Shown: positions 14,104 to 24,700, counted from the first letter of the stretch. The stretch is DNA of 64,000 bases from Sipunculus nudus (GCA_026874595.1 CM049308.1:23043867-23107866), one strand, 5' to 3'. The notes: generated from the sequence alone by a model not told the origin. Numbers and translations are program-made.

Positions 14104-14395
14104 TTAATGCGTTAGCTCTGTGCGCAGCCTCACAACAGATATAGGCACAGCCCCAGAGCTTTTAAGTCCAAAATCAAACTCCTCTAAAACAGAAAAAGTC
14201 TTTCTCAGTGACTTCGGGTACAGAAACCCATATGCCAAATAGGCCGCCATCACAAGGGCAATCCCCATCAAAACGTATACGGAGCCGTCATCACAGGTGA
14301 GATTACAGCTACTGCCACCACGTGCAACTCGTCATCATGGGTACATCCTGACCATGCACCAGTGAACTTTAGCATTGGTATTGCGACGTTTCTTC
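14104..14395 (-). CDS. Exon-like piece with one predicted membrane segment
   Basis: On the minus strand a good acceptor (pyrimidine-rich tract, then TTACAG) ends at 14396. One frame is open from just after a stop at 14332-14334 to TAA at 14104-14106. It encodes about 75 residues: a Cys-containing start (SSCNLTCDDGS), a hydrophobic stretch (VYVLMGIALVMAAYLAYGFLY) read as one membrane span, then a polar tail ending VVRLRTELTH. The frame set by the acceptor meets TGA codons before this ORF, so the exon cannot be read straight through. The layout (lumenal Cys, one span, RLR) loosely recalls the region ahead of the core of heparan-alpha-glucosaminide N-acetyltransferase, but that is too little to name it. 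It may be a decayed or captured exon. Confidence 0.25.
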
Positions 14396-14686
14396 CTGTA
14401 ACAGAAAATGCAGATTGTTACACATTCCAATATAAATAAAAGCAGCCATTATATTCAGAGGATTTTGAAGTAACCCTAAAGTTGTCTATAGGTTACAGAA
14501 AAAGTAAGTCTGTTTACATTAATTTTGTTATTTGTATATTAAACGTAAATGTTAAAACAGTCCCAGTGTTAGCGGCCCTGGGTATTTATTTTTTGCATTA
14601 TTAAGACGGACAAAACCTGTTTTTCTAGCGCAGCATTGCAGAAAGTTAGGTGTGCCAAAATAGAGGAAAATATCCCCACAAACAAC

Positions 14687-14718
<32 letters not shown>
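14687..14718. repeat. (GATA)n microsatellite
   Basis: About eight tandem ATAG tetramers, then GATG variants. Confidence 0.95.
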
Positions 14719-14836
14719 GGATGGATTGATAGCTAAATTTCAAAGGTAAAGAGGCATGTTTCACTGTGCCTCTGCCCCATGAAGTTAGTAATATTTATAT
14801 TTCTTATTTAAAACAATTTAAAAACAACATAATTAC

Positions 14837-14916
14837 CTTTTTATTGAGGAACAGGTGGTCTTCATGTTCCCCAAAAAGACCCGGGATCGTTAATATTGCA
14901 GCATTATTCTTCAAAC
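14837..14916 (-). CDS. 80-nt exon-like piece with both splice sites
   Basis: On the minus strand a T-rich tract and CAG precede base 14916, and AAAAAG|GTAATT follows base 14837, so both splice signals are good. Only one frame is open (2 nt, then 26 codons), containing ILTIPGLFGEHEDHLFLN. The other frames stop within four codons. It would need an upstream exon ending one base into a codon; the exon candidate at 15960 ends in phase 0, so a further exon or a broken gene must be assumed. No family recognised. Confidence 0.3.
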
Positions 14917-14999
14917 CTGAAAAAAATAACAACTGAATTGAGGGTTACAAGAATAACATGTTTGGTGTTTGATATACAGTATGACCCCAAACAGTGAAA

Positions 15000-15959
15000 A
15001 TGTGAGCATGCTGAAGCCCAGTGTTTTGCCTTTCAGGGCACCCCGTGACCAGTGACTGTTTCTGTGATTTCACAATCGGATGTATCTATACAGCCTAGCA
15101 CTCTGGCACTGTAAGACTAACGTGTATACCCCATGCTGTGACCAGCTCCCACTGATAGGCCGATGGCCACCTAATGGCTACTCATTTATCATGCCACATG
15201 TGCATGGTGTACACATTGCAACCTACATCTGGTATTATCATCGATATCAACTGACCTTTATAAAGCAACACATTTTAAAACGTACTTCCCCTAACCATAA
15301 TAGTATAATAGAACATCAGTTATAAAACCTCTTACATACACAGAACACATACATGCACATACGCACACTCACACACACACATATATATTTATATACATAT
15401 ATATATATTATACATATATATATATATATTTGTGTATATATGCACAAACATATATTAAAATAATTGTGCACACAAATATATGTAAATATACACTTCACAC
15501 AAACATACATACACCCAACTTGTATATCCGCAAGCATTGGCCTACAAACAACGTATTGGAGAGGTTTGATAATTACAATATCAAAAGGGAATCTATGCCC
15601 GGGCCATGTTGGAAACTTGCCTGGGGTACAGTGATACATCCACGATACTATAGTGCTGACACAAGCTGTGTATATACCCATTTAAATATATGTCCTGTAT
15701 TTTATCCATGCTCTGTATACAAGTACACTGTACACTTAAATGATATAATATAACATCTGTGTTACAAATAATCAAAACTGATTGTGTATCGTCAAAAACA
15801 TAAACTGTGCATTTTTCTTACAGCGATCCATCCCGATATATAACTTGCAACTTTAAAGCTCAATTAAGTGTTATAACACATGTAGATGATATATAGCATT
15901 TCTTTCCAGATAGAGTAAACAAATATTCAGTGGGTAAAATAATACATTCAAAAACTTAC
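15000..15959. other. Putative intron or spacer with CA/TA-rich tract
   Basis: Lies between two minus-strand exon-like pieces. It contains imperfect CA/TA dinucleotide sequence at about 15355-15445, which produces spurious ORFs on both strands. No convincing internal exon found. Confidence 0.35.
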
Positions 15960-16227
15960 CTTACATTCTTCACTGTCTGTTTGTGACGTTACTGGCTTGC
16001 AGTCTGTACAGTACTTCAGCTGAACCTGGATCTGTCTCCACTGGTCAGCACTGGTCAGCACACTGTTCTAAACACCCGGCACTTGTATGATTGGCGCGAA
16101 AGCGTATCAATTTACGATTAAGCAATGTCAGTGAGAGTCGTCGCCTCGTTTTACATGAATGCAGCTGAAAAATGCTGTTTACACTACACGCCAATCGCAC
16201 AGAAATGCTGAAAATTGTGAGAGGCAA
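15960..16227 (-). pseudogene. First-exon-like ORF broken by a 10-bp tandem duplication
   Basis: On the minus strand a 60-codon ORF starts with ATG at 16227 (MPLTIFSISVRLACSVNS...) and stops at 16045. The stop falls inside an exact 10-bp tandem duplication (CTGGTCAGCA at 16041-16050 and 16051-16060 on the plus strand). Past the duplication another frame is open to a near-perfect donor, GTAAG|GTAAGT, at 15960, and encodes YCTDCKPVTSQTDSEECK. The duplication therefore looks like a frameshift within an older exon, or an alternative acceptor. The N-terminus is mildly hydrophobic. No family recognised. Confidence 0.3.
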
Positions 16228-16371
16228 GTGATTGCCGTGTTGTGTAACCCTGGCTAGAGTTTGTCATATTTCCATTTTAAATGTATTGATAATAATTATT
16301 AATATTTAAAAAAATAACAAGAGTACCAATTTTGGTTCAGATTGTATATCACTGCTGAAAAAGTATACACT

Positions 16372-16374
<3 letters not shown>

Positions 16375-16439
<65 letters not shown>
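16375..16439. repeat. (AT)n microsatellite
   Basis: About 65 bp of uninterrupted AT dinucleotides. Confidence 0.96.
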
Positions 16440-16441
<2 letters not shown>

Positions 16442-16734
16442 ACCGTACAATCTTTAATGGCCAAAACTAATTCAGCAACGAATTACTTTACTAGACTATT
16501 TCTAGTAAGAGTAACTGCATGCTTATTTAATTAAAAAAAAACTTATATTTCCCAAATCATAATATCATGTAGACCTGTATTCGGACCACACTAATAATTA
16601 TCAATACAACTATTTTAATACTTGAGTTCAACCTTTAAATTTAAACTCCTTTATATCTCTAAGGAACGCCTTGTCTCTCGGAAGCGTTTATTTTTCAGGT
16701 TATAGAATCACTTTTTGATATACCCTGTTTTACA

Positions 16735-16914
16735 AGAAGCACTTCCAAAGAACCCTCATGACTCTCAAAGAACCCTAAATCATCCCAAAGAACCCACCTT
16801 TATTTAAAGAACCCTGTTTTGCCTCATAACACCCTAGAGTTCTTTACTCAACCCTGTGGTTCTTCAAAGAACCCTCAAAGAACCCTCAAGAACCCTTTTT
16901 TCTTAGAGTGTAGG
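16735..16914. repeat. Right subterminal GAACCCT array and terminal inverted repeat
   Basis: About six AAGAACCCT motifs in 170 bp, ending in TTCTTAGAGTGTAGG, the inverted partner of the edge at 12620. Confidence 0.8.
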
Positions 16915-18090
16915 CGCAGAACCGACGAATTTTAGGTGACTTTTAGATAAAAAATAGTGTTATTAATATCTTAATTAATAGTAGGCCTGTAATTGCATTT
17001 ACAAAAGACTTAACATTATCAATGGAAGATGCACATGTATCTGTTAATTTGTAAATATGTACAAAGTTATTAATTTTTCATCATCTGAACAACTCCGTTA
17101 GAAGGTTTACGCCCTTAAACATTAAATAACCTTCCGCTTTAGGTATGTAAATAATAAACTGAGGTATGTTAATAAACTGATATCTTTACCTGTCAGATGC
17201 CATGATGTTTTTATCATATTTACACAATAAACTGTCCCTGCCTTTATTATAAAGGTCACGATCATAACCAAAACACAAAATGGCCATTTTTAGCATATAT
17301 TGCTTTGAAACCATGAAATTAACTGACACCGTCTAGTAATAGACTTTGATCATGTCGCATAACATGTATAACATGCACCTTTAATGAAAAGCATATAACA
17401 CTTGCACGAACCACCGGATCTGCAAAATAACGTTGGTTGGTGGTCTGTATGGGTTTCATGCAAAAGTTATGATATCGGTTGACTTTTGATGATCTATCGG
17501 GGATAGACATTCAAATAATGCAACATTAAGAATGGATAATTCACACGACGTTGGACAACATTTGATGTTTGACTTCAGACAGATACCTACCAGCCAAACC
17601 CTAGAGGTTCCTCTCCCGCACGCGATCCCTGAAAAGTCACTGCGTTTCGTTGGACACAAATAGCCATGCCGTTGCTAAAAGCAACAGAAAGGAAAAAATA
17701 AATGAAAGCCACTAGGTACATTAAATATCCTTCATCTTATACATTTTCTTTTTCATTTCTGTTGAAGACTAATAGTATGAGGTGTTATTCTGGGAAAATA
17801 TCATATTTTCACTAAAACCCTATTATAATACTATTTTATATGTTGTGGACAATAAGTATCATTCGTTTGGAACTTACGTTTCTATATTAACCAATATATT
17901 TTCGTATTATCAATTAACACGGATCTGAAAGAAAATAAAAATATTAGTCATAGTAAGTTAGTGAAAATGAAAAAAAGTAGTAAATGATATAGGACATGGG
18001 AAAATGTCGTAGGAGTGTCGAAAATGCCAAAAATATAAAGAAAAAAGAAAACAGAAAGCTTTCGTCTTCTATGCAGTACTTTGGTCTACT
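16915..18090. other. AT-rich unique sequence
   Basis: A slightly GC-richer patch lies at 17570-17660. No gene supported. Confidence 0.45.
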
Positions 18091-18324
18091 ATGTCTCGAG
18101 AAAAAATTCAAGAAATGTTGCTGGACACCTTGGAATTTTCAGACACGGTAAAATCAAGAAACAACATACTTTTTAAACTGATGCGAAAAACCGCGAGCGC
18201 TTCCGCTCGCGGAAAAAATCACGCATATATATATATAGCGTTATGTTCATTTCACACGCTAGCGTTTCGTAAAGGTAGAAAAACATTGCAATTAATATAT
18301 GTATTATCTCACGCTTTAGGCTGA
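18091..18324 (+). other. 77-codon ORF overlapping a MITE fragment
   Basis: Starts MSREKIQEMLLDTLEFSD, which looks more protein-like than most frames here. After about 33 codons it runs into the Harbinger-like hairpin at 18191, so the second half is transposon DNA. A possible GTAAAA donor follows ACACG at about 18149. No family recognised; possibly a short exon truncated by the insertion, possibly chance. Confidence 0.15.
18184..18290. mobile_element. Harbinger-like MITE fragment with a 9-bp perfect hairpin
   Basis: CCGCGAGCG-CTTC-CGCTCGCGG (18191-18212) is a perfect stem with a 4-base loop. The bases after it (TTCCGCTCGCGGAAAAAATC, then ACGCAT) closely match the inside of the MITE at 23577-23746, so it is probably a rearranged copy of the same family. 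No ends or target site were found. Confidence 0.5.
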
Positions 18325-18579
18325 ATACAAAAGTTTCCAGCAAAACCATCACGACATGCGGACTTACTATGTCCAGTTTCAAATGTTGTTATGGTTCTAT
18401 GGTCTATGAAACACAGTCCCCGCGTGCCTGTTTACCAAAATACCTTTGCGCGAAAAGAGGCCCAGTCTTGCTCATGCGCGGCAAGTCATATGAACGAGGA
18501 GAAGAAAAATGAAAGCAGAAACACGAGAGAAACAGAGGTTAGAAGATTGACAAAAATCTTGAATTGTTGCGCAGTATGG

Positions 18580-18592
18580 CCACCAGATGGCG
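18580..18592 (+). promoter_or_regulatory. CTCF-like site
   Basis: CCACCAGATGGCG fits the bilaterian CTCF core CCASYAGRKGGCR at all 13 positions. CTCF is conserved in most bilaterians including molluscs. Binding here is inference. Confidence 0.35.
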
Positions 18593-18779
18593 TTCACCAT
18601 ATGTTTTGCGCCACTGATTGTGCGCGGTAATAGCTTCTTTAAACTTGTGTACAAGTAGTAAGCAAACGGTTTCAGAACGAAAGATTGGCAAGTGTCATAA
18701 AACTTCTCACTCCTTTGTTTCATCATCTTGCTTTATTTTCGGATTCAGACAAGTTTCCAGTCAGAGATGAGGCTCAAAC

Positions 18780-18782
18780 TAT

Positions 18783-18837
<55 letters not shown>
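18780..18837. repeat. (AT)n microsatellite
   Basis: AT dinucleotides with one AAAT interruption. Confidence 0.95.
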
Positions 18838-18840
<3 letters not shown>

Positions 18841-19328
18841 ACATATACAGGGACCCAATATATATATATTAGTATAATCATAACTCTTGGAGTCGTCTTG
18901 GAAGCATAGGTCTTGAGCTCGATTTTATTTGTTGGTTTAATAGTTACAGCCGTATTTAGAGCTTCAGACCAGGACTATAACATCTAAGGGGATCTTGAGG
19001 TCGAAAGAAGATGAATAAAAGAAAAAAAAAAAATTATTTAATCTCATTTATAGGCAAAAAATCTAAAACTCAAGCATAAATAAATGAAATCCTGAACGCA
19101 TACGACCCTTAATTCCATTGACTTTGCATGCCGAGATACATGTACAACAACCGATTAACAGCGGAGCCTGTAACAGGAAATGCATAAGCAATCCTTTAAT
19201 AATGATAAATGAAGGTTTGTTTTTTCATGGTTAGATGCCATTTTACAGTCGTGTCTCCCAGTGCCTCCAAGGTTATGGTATTCAGTTATTTTAACCTGGA
19301 TATTATGTTTATATAGTTCTTAGACAGT
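18838..19328. other. AT-rich unique sequence
   Basis: Poly-A tract near 19021-19034; nothing else recognised. Confidence 0.45.
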
Positions 19329-19571
19329 TTGGTTGTACCACCTAAATGTTTCGGTTTTGATATTCCGGGTCTGCGTTTGTCCTTATCATGCACTCATATC
19401 ATTCTATGGTTCTTTTTTCTTTCCATTTTCCGGTTTTTCGTTTATACTAAGGATGTGTATATGCATGGCCTGCATGTGGTGATATTTATAGTTAATGATG
19501 AAATTCATATGATTAGAATGGTATATTCCGATTGGTCATTGTACATTTCAGGTTTCGTGTGCGAGGAATAA
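19329..19571 (+). other. Repeat-derived ORF with HMIRM...ISGFVC core
   Basis: An 80-codon ORF whose second half (NDEIHMIRM, nine residues, then YISGFVC) matches the ORF at 21592-21798 at protein level. In the shared codons several differences are silent (ATT/ATA, TTC/TTT, GTG/GTA), which suggests the two descend from a coding ancestor, perhaps a transposon ORF. No known domain recognised. Flanking non-coding DNA of the two copies is also similar. Confidence 0.3.
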
Positions 19572-19640
19572 TAAAAAATATCACCTAAAATGACGAAATC
19601 TGAGCGAATCTTGGATAAATATTTCTTCATTTTTCCTTCG

Positions 19641-19719
19641 AGGCACGAGTGGGGATCGAACTAGGGACCTTCAGGTCCGAAATGCAGTACCTTATATAGG
19701 TATTAAGCTATGTCCTGCC
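19641..19719 (-). mobile_element. tRNA-like head of a SINE (fragment)
   Basis: On the minus strand GGCA (5') and TGCC (3') can close an acceptor-like stem. TAGCTTAATACC sits at the A-box position and AGTTCGATCCCC at the B-box position, about 70 bases in all, as in a tRNA-derived SINE head. No second copy was found in the window. The cloverleaf is degenerate, so it is not a functional tRNA. Confidence 0.45.
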
Positions 19720-19849
19720 CTAGTAATGAAGCTTTTTACTTTGACTAGTGTGCTTGAATGAATGAAACTGGCCCCGGCTATAAACGAGTCGCGGAAAACA
19801 GCAGTATAACATCTACAGGCGGATAACATTTTTTCAGTATAAAAAACAG

Positions 19850-20350
19850 AATAGTGTATCTGGATGGATTACGGAACAGCCATTGGGACAGTCCCTGGAT
19901 GTCCAGTGCTGGCAGGCCTGCTTCTCTAACAGCTAGCTGCCTGCGAAGGGTGCTACAGCTATGGTGCAGCACCTGAAAGTGAAAGTGATGGCCTTAAAAT
20001 GGGTGAAAAAAGAAAGTGTTAAGTACTCTCTATCTGGGCTGCAGGAAATGTACACACATCGGAATACCGGACAGTTTAAAGTAAATCTGCCCGGGTGAAC
20101 GCCAGCAAGCGGTTTCTTCAGATCGCTGTCACAGGAAGCAGAGTGCCGTGAGGGCTGCGGGCAATCTCCTCTGCAAGGGCCTTTATGACACGCCAAAAGG
20201 GGCGCGAGTAAGCATTGGCAAGCTCAAATTGTGGCGGGCTGTCCTTTAATTTCCTTTCTCTCGCACCGGGAGGTGCCATTTCCCCATTGCTTTGAAATCT
20301 GCAAATGAGAGAAGTATTGCATGGTTACCATGGCAACGTGGTTATTTGGC
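19850..20350. promoter_or_regulatory. GC-balanced block with RFX X-box, candidate regulatory element
   Basis: About 500 bp with clearly higher GC than the flanks, no simple repeats, and ORFs on the minus strand that lack domains. Near its right end lie a CATTG Sox-like core (about 20285), TGCAAAT (about 20299) and a perfect palindromic RFX X-box (20324-20337). Clustered motifs in a compositional island suggest an enhancer or a ciliary-gene promoter; conservation must be tested. Confidence 0.35.
20324..20337. promoter_or_regulatory. Perfect RFX X-box
   Basis: GTTACCATGGCAAC fits the high-affinity RFX dimer site on both strands (reverse complement GTTGCCATGGTAAC). X-boxes control ciliary genes in animals; the target gene is not visible. 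Confidence 0.5.
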
Positions 20351-21424
20351 TGATTGACCTTCAGTTTTTTTTACGCACGATGGGCTCCCGGGTTTTAATT
20401 ATTTATTTATTTATTTTGCTCTTACCGAGAGGCGACTTTTCCTCGCCGACCCTTGACACCAACTGGGCTTCCATTTAATGTAAATAGCCAAATCTTGTAT
20501 CTGCCAACAAGACCGATGTCCAGCAAAGCAAAATAGCCACCCCGGCAAAGAAATAGTTCAAAGCCATATTGTGATGACTCCTGTATACTTAAAGAGGTAA
20601 CTGCAATGTTATTTGGTCCGCATATAACGGAAGACTTTCACTCAGTACAAGACAAGTGAAAATGTTCTCGTTGGTCTTGTAATGAGTTAATAGAATATAT
20701 AACATTCACTGAGATGATAGAATATTTATTAATTGGATGCTCGGTATAAAGTGGTGTTACCCAGAGCATATTTTTTGCCATCTATATATACATCTCGTCT
20801 TGTTAACTTTGAAGTTGAATGATTGAATCCCATTGATGGGAGCGGCCATCTTTTTCACCTCTTCGTTATCGGCCAGGTTCATCGCTGGACAGTAATAGAA
20901 TACCGATGACGTCAGAAGGCCGGTAACGTTGGTAGCGGAATATTAGACTCATGAAAAGAGAGCTTGTATTTAGAGAAGTTAATATAATTAATACACAAAT
21001 ATATTTAGTCTGAATTCAAATTAACAACCGATATACTTGGCATGTACATAGTCATTTTTAAACTTTTCCTTTCACACATTGATGATGAGACTATCCTTTC
21101 CACCTTGCTGAACCTAAGACACGCACATACACACGTTTGCACGCACACATATTGTTTATACATAATTTTTATTGGCTAGCTTGAAGATAAAACAAACATC
21201 CGGACTTGTTCTCTTGATTATCTAATATGAAAGGTCATCTTTTAAATGGCAATTTTGTTTCAAGGTGACATTATAATATACACAGACAGATAAATGGTCT
21301 TGATATATACGGACTCAATGGTCACCCAGTGTTAACAGGCCGTCAGTTTTATTAAGAAAATGGTCTTGATTACGAGGTGGTCTTTCGAACAGGTTGTATA
21401 CGATAATTGTTTGTTGGCTAAAGT
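20351..21424. other. AT-rich sequence with a (TTTA) run
   Basis: A short TTTA run lies at 20395-20416. An AAGATGGCCGC-like YY1 core on the minus strand lies near 20841-20851, and a TGACGTCA at 20908-20915. No gene recognised. Confidence 0.4.
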
Positions 21425-21798
21425 CCTGGACCTTGTTTCGGAGGGACGGAAGGGGGACATGTCACCCCACTGTTTTAGGGTGGGGAACTAAGTACGTTTT
21501 GTCCCCCTCATTTAGTTGAGATTACACACAAAATTGTTTAATTTTCGAGATAATCCCACCAATCAGTTTATAGTTTCGTCATATTTTCTGAATGATCTTC
21601 AGTTATGCATCTGTTTTTTTTAAGGATAGGTCCATGGCTTGTTGGTGGCACTGTCTACTGAATGAGGATGAAGGTGTCCATATGATAAGAATGAAATGTC
21701 ATTATAAAGCCTTCTGGATTTCAGGTTTTGTATGCATAGGGGTTAGAAATAATCCAGAAGACATAATCTGTTATACATCTTCTAATGTGAAAATTTAA
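21425..21798 (+). mobile_element. Unclassified repeat, CTTGTTTC family, copy 1, with ORF
   Basis: Begins CCTTGTTTCGGAGGG and GGGGGACATGTCACCCC, and shares CAATCAGTTTATAGTTTCGTC with the inverted copy at 33925-34075. It continues into a 68-codon ORF (21592-21798) whose HMIRM and ISGFVC segments match the ORF at 19329-19571. Class, ends and target site are unknown. Confidence 0.45.
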
Positions 21799-22953
21799 GT
21801 TTGTACGTTTGCCAATTAATGCCTCATTGAATTGTCATAAATGTCACACAGGTACAGAGAGATGCCGCCGATAAGCCCGATGCAAATTGATTCAGCGCGA
21901 GAATCCGCCCTTCTGCGGAACGACTCGTTAATTTCCGGAGACCGAAAGTATGAACTAGTACTAATCTGGAGAATTTAATGTAATCATTGGAACAATCTAA
22001 AGTTAACACAATATCTTCATATAGACATCCAATTTCTTGCCAACACGTGTGAAGCCGTCGTTGCTTAAAGGTGCCCATTCATTTACCTTATGAAAAAGAA
22101 TTTGTGATTTCTTGCTTCCTCTGTGTATATATTTATTATCTAAGGGTAATTTTGGTAGTGAAAAGTTCTTATAAGGCCTTCGTAAAGGGTGTGTAAACTT
22201 GTTTGTCAACAACACGTTTGTAAACACAGCAATGTTGACAAATTGGAAAAACGTGTAACCTAAGGTGGCGGGTTGAATATATGCGAAAGTAGAAAGGTCA
22301 CTGGTTGCAAAATGCCATTTGCAAAGCTCTGGCTTATCTTACTTGCTGCCAGATGCCCTTGTTAAATTTGTTTTGATTAATTTAGCGGGCCGGCATATAT
22401 TATAAACACGTTTATATAAACAAAATAAGCAGCTTATGTGCAGATATATCCACATTTCTGGCATTTTTTTATGAAAGCTCCAAGGGATTACCTTTATTTA
22501 ATATAGGTCAGATAGGTGATTGTGCCCATTTAAGACGCCCGAGCCATCGCTGAAAGTCTTTCGTTCATAGGCGACATAAAATTTTGGTATCCACGGAATA
22601 CTATAAAACAAGGCTAATAAATTATAAGTGTTAAAAGGGTTTAGAGTGATGTGAAGTAATAAAAATACGACATGCGATTGCTTGCAGAGCTTCCCGGAAT
22701 TGTATCTCCAACCAGTTCCCTCCTTGGTAGTACATTTCATACCTAAAATTTATATTTTCTTTCTTTTTCCCTTTCACTCTAACATACACACAGGCTGTTT
22801 ACAAAAAAAAACAGATTTTTACGCTCTAATACATTTATAGTCATATTTAAGAACCAATATTCAGACAGCGGATTGATATTTGGGGATCTTAACAGTTCTG
22901 AATCTTTGCAATAGGGCTGGCAGACGTGCTTATTTTGACAGGTCACATTGTGA
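21799..22953. other. Unique sequence
   Basis: A minus-strand CATAAG|GTAAATG donor-like site lies near 22087, without a supportable exon. No gene recognised. Confidence 0.4.
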
Positions 22954-23227
22954 CAGGGGCGTCAATACAGCGGGGTAGGGGTATATATCCCCCCTCCAAC
23001 TATTCAGAGAATAATATTTATATATTGCAAATGAAACATAGTGATAATAGATGTATATAGACTGTTGTTCTATTTATGAGTTTACTATGAAATATTTTAT
23101 CTAAACTTGGTTTTGAATTAACTTATACTGGAAACATAATATCTTTTATGCTAAAAACGTATACTTAATCGAAAATATTTGAAATGTGATTTCATTAAGT
23201 ATATATTTAAAATGTGTCATACAGACG

Positions 23228-23231
<4 letters not shown>
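22954..23231 (-). mobile_element. hAT-like MITE, copy A (one end lost to a microsatellite)
   Basis: The reverse complement is collinear with the complete copy at 27251-27599: shared GCGTCTGTAT, GTATAAGTTAATTC and AATATTATTCTCTGAATAG. The left edge reads CAGGGGCGTCAAT, matching the family terminus. The other terminus is replaced by the (AT)n array at 23231. Confidence 0.75.

Positions 23232-23302
<71 letters not shown>
23231..23302. repeat. (AT)n microsatellite
   Basis: About 70 bp of AT dinucleotides with one TTT interruption; abuts a truncated MITE. Confidence 0.96.
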
Positions 23303-23305
<3 letters not shown>

Positions 23306-23576
23306 GGTATATATATAAATGATCTGTTGGAATGCAGTCATTCCTCCGCGGTTACACAGCGCTCTATGTTTGGCAACAGTGTGATATGCTTGGCATATAT
23401 ATATAAATTGACACCACTGCCCTGTGCAGAGCCGGACTCACAAGAGTACGACTCTGCTGGTCAGGGTTTGTGGGCGTCAAAATATGAGCCCACAATGCAA
23501 CGTGGCTTAGGTATAGTGAAGAGGGTAATGCAGTCCGTTCGTGTACATTGGATAAGAATTGTTTCGAGGAAAATTA

Positions 23577-23746
23577 GGCCCCTTTTCCATGATCGCGTTT
23601 CCGTGAGCATTTTTTTCCGCTCGTGGAAAAATCATGCATCACGCAATTGATTTTCCTGATCACGTAAAAGGTACAATGCTTTTACACTGGAGCGATTTTT
23701 CCTCGCGCGTTTCTGTGCGGGGAAACGCCATCATGGAAAACGGGCC
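23577..23746. mobile_element. PIF/Harbinger-like MITE, 170 bp
   Basis: Terminal inverted repeats of about 26 bp with two mismatches: GGCCCCTTTTCCATGATCGC at the left, and GGCCCGTTTTCCATGATGGC reading inward from the right. Both ends are flanked by TTA (23574-23576 and 23747-23749), the 3-bp target duplication typical of PIF/Harbinger elements. The inside is a set of smaller hairpins with no coding capacity. A related hairpin lies at 18191. Confidence 0.85.
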
Positions 23747-23749
23747 TTA

Positions 23750-24700
23750 GGCCTACATATACATGCGTGATTTTGTGGTAAGGACTTCACGGAATAAGTA
23801 ATATAAACCGACAGTGTTTCCTTGAAATGTAACACATTATGATCTTAAAGTTGAGACAGGCAGTCTCCCGATTGTCCCTTAGTGCACATGTCTAACAGGA
23901 AGAGGTTAGTTTTGAGTAGAAACGCACTCTAGCGGAAGGGTGGTGACATGTCAGTCCTCCGTGCTGATAATATATACGCATTGATTTAACTTAGATTAGA
24001 AGTTCAGTCAAACAGTGCCAGAATAAGGTCACAAAAACATTTTTTTTTAAATTAACTGTCTGCAAAGCAGCAATTGATTTCTTCTGATTTTTCTTGCTTC
24101 CTTATTTTCATCATGGACTCAACATAACAAATGTAATTTTCCGCTGAATATTTTCTTAAAACTTTTTGTGTGTATTCATCTATTTCATCTGTTTTAATCC
24201 GGAATTAACTTCCTTTTTAGATTTTTTTTCTCTTATTGTGGTTATTAACTAGTTTTGAACCTTTATTTATAGTTTAAGGAAAAGCTTCCCGTGGTCAATT
24301 GAATCACCAAAAGCAGACATTTGAGGCAGCATGCATGGGAATTCTAAATATAAGCCCATCTTTCTCTGTATAATGTATTTATGCCATCCCCCCCCCCCCC
24401 GCCCTTGCATTCGTAGTTTATCTAAAATGGAACACTTGAAATGTCTGTTATATACGGTAATATACACCGCAAATGCCTTTCGACGACATCCAACCTGGAA
24501 CTGTTATCTTTTAACACATTAGAATCGTTCTTGATCATATTCATTCCGCAACTTTGTTCATATTTTCTTTCTTTTTTTATTTTTTAAATTATTTTTGTGG
24601 AGGTAACCGCCTCCATTTTTTTAATCTGACTTATCTAATTCTTAACCTAAGTATGTACACCTGTAGAGTTTCCATTTCGGTTTGGGACTACTTGACAGGG
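23750..24700. other. AT-rich sequence with a poly-C tract
   Basis: A C run of 12 lies at 24389-24401, and a small GGAGG/CCTCC hairpin at 24599-24615. No gene. Confidence 0.5.

Larger units (their letters stand above)
12620..16914. mobile_element. 4.3 kb inverted-repeat-bounded segment (putative DNA transposon)
   Basis: The left edge CCTACACTCTAAGAA (12620-12634) is repeated as a perfect 15-bp inverted copy at 16900-16914. Each end continues into a subterminal zone packed with GAACCCT or its complement (12640-12950 and 16735-16900). Dropping the outer two bases gives ends flanked by TA, a possible 2-bp target site. No transposase ORF was seen. Between the ends lie microsatellites and minus-strand exon-like pieces. 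It could be one large element, or two unrelated ends of the same MITE family that happen to face each other. Confidence 0.45.

Noticed and set aside
15316-15681. 121-codon minus-strand ORF overlapping a 107-codon plus ORF
   Set aside because: Both run through CA/TA-rich low-complexity sequence (Tyr, Ile, Val and Cys runs).
24590-24620. Hairpin GGAGG...CCTCC
   Set aside because: A 5-bp stem is too short to mean anything alone.
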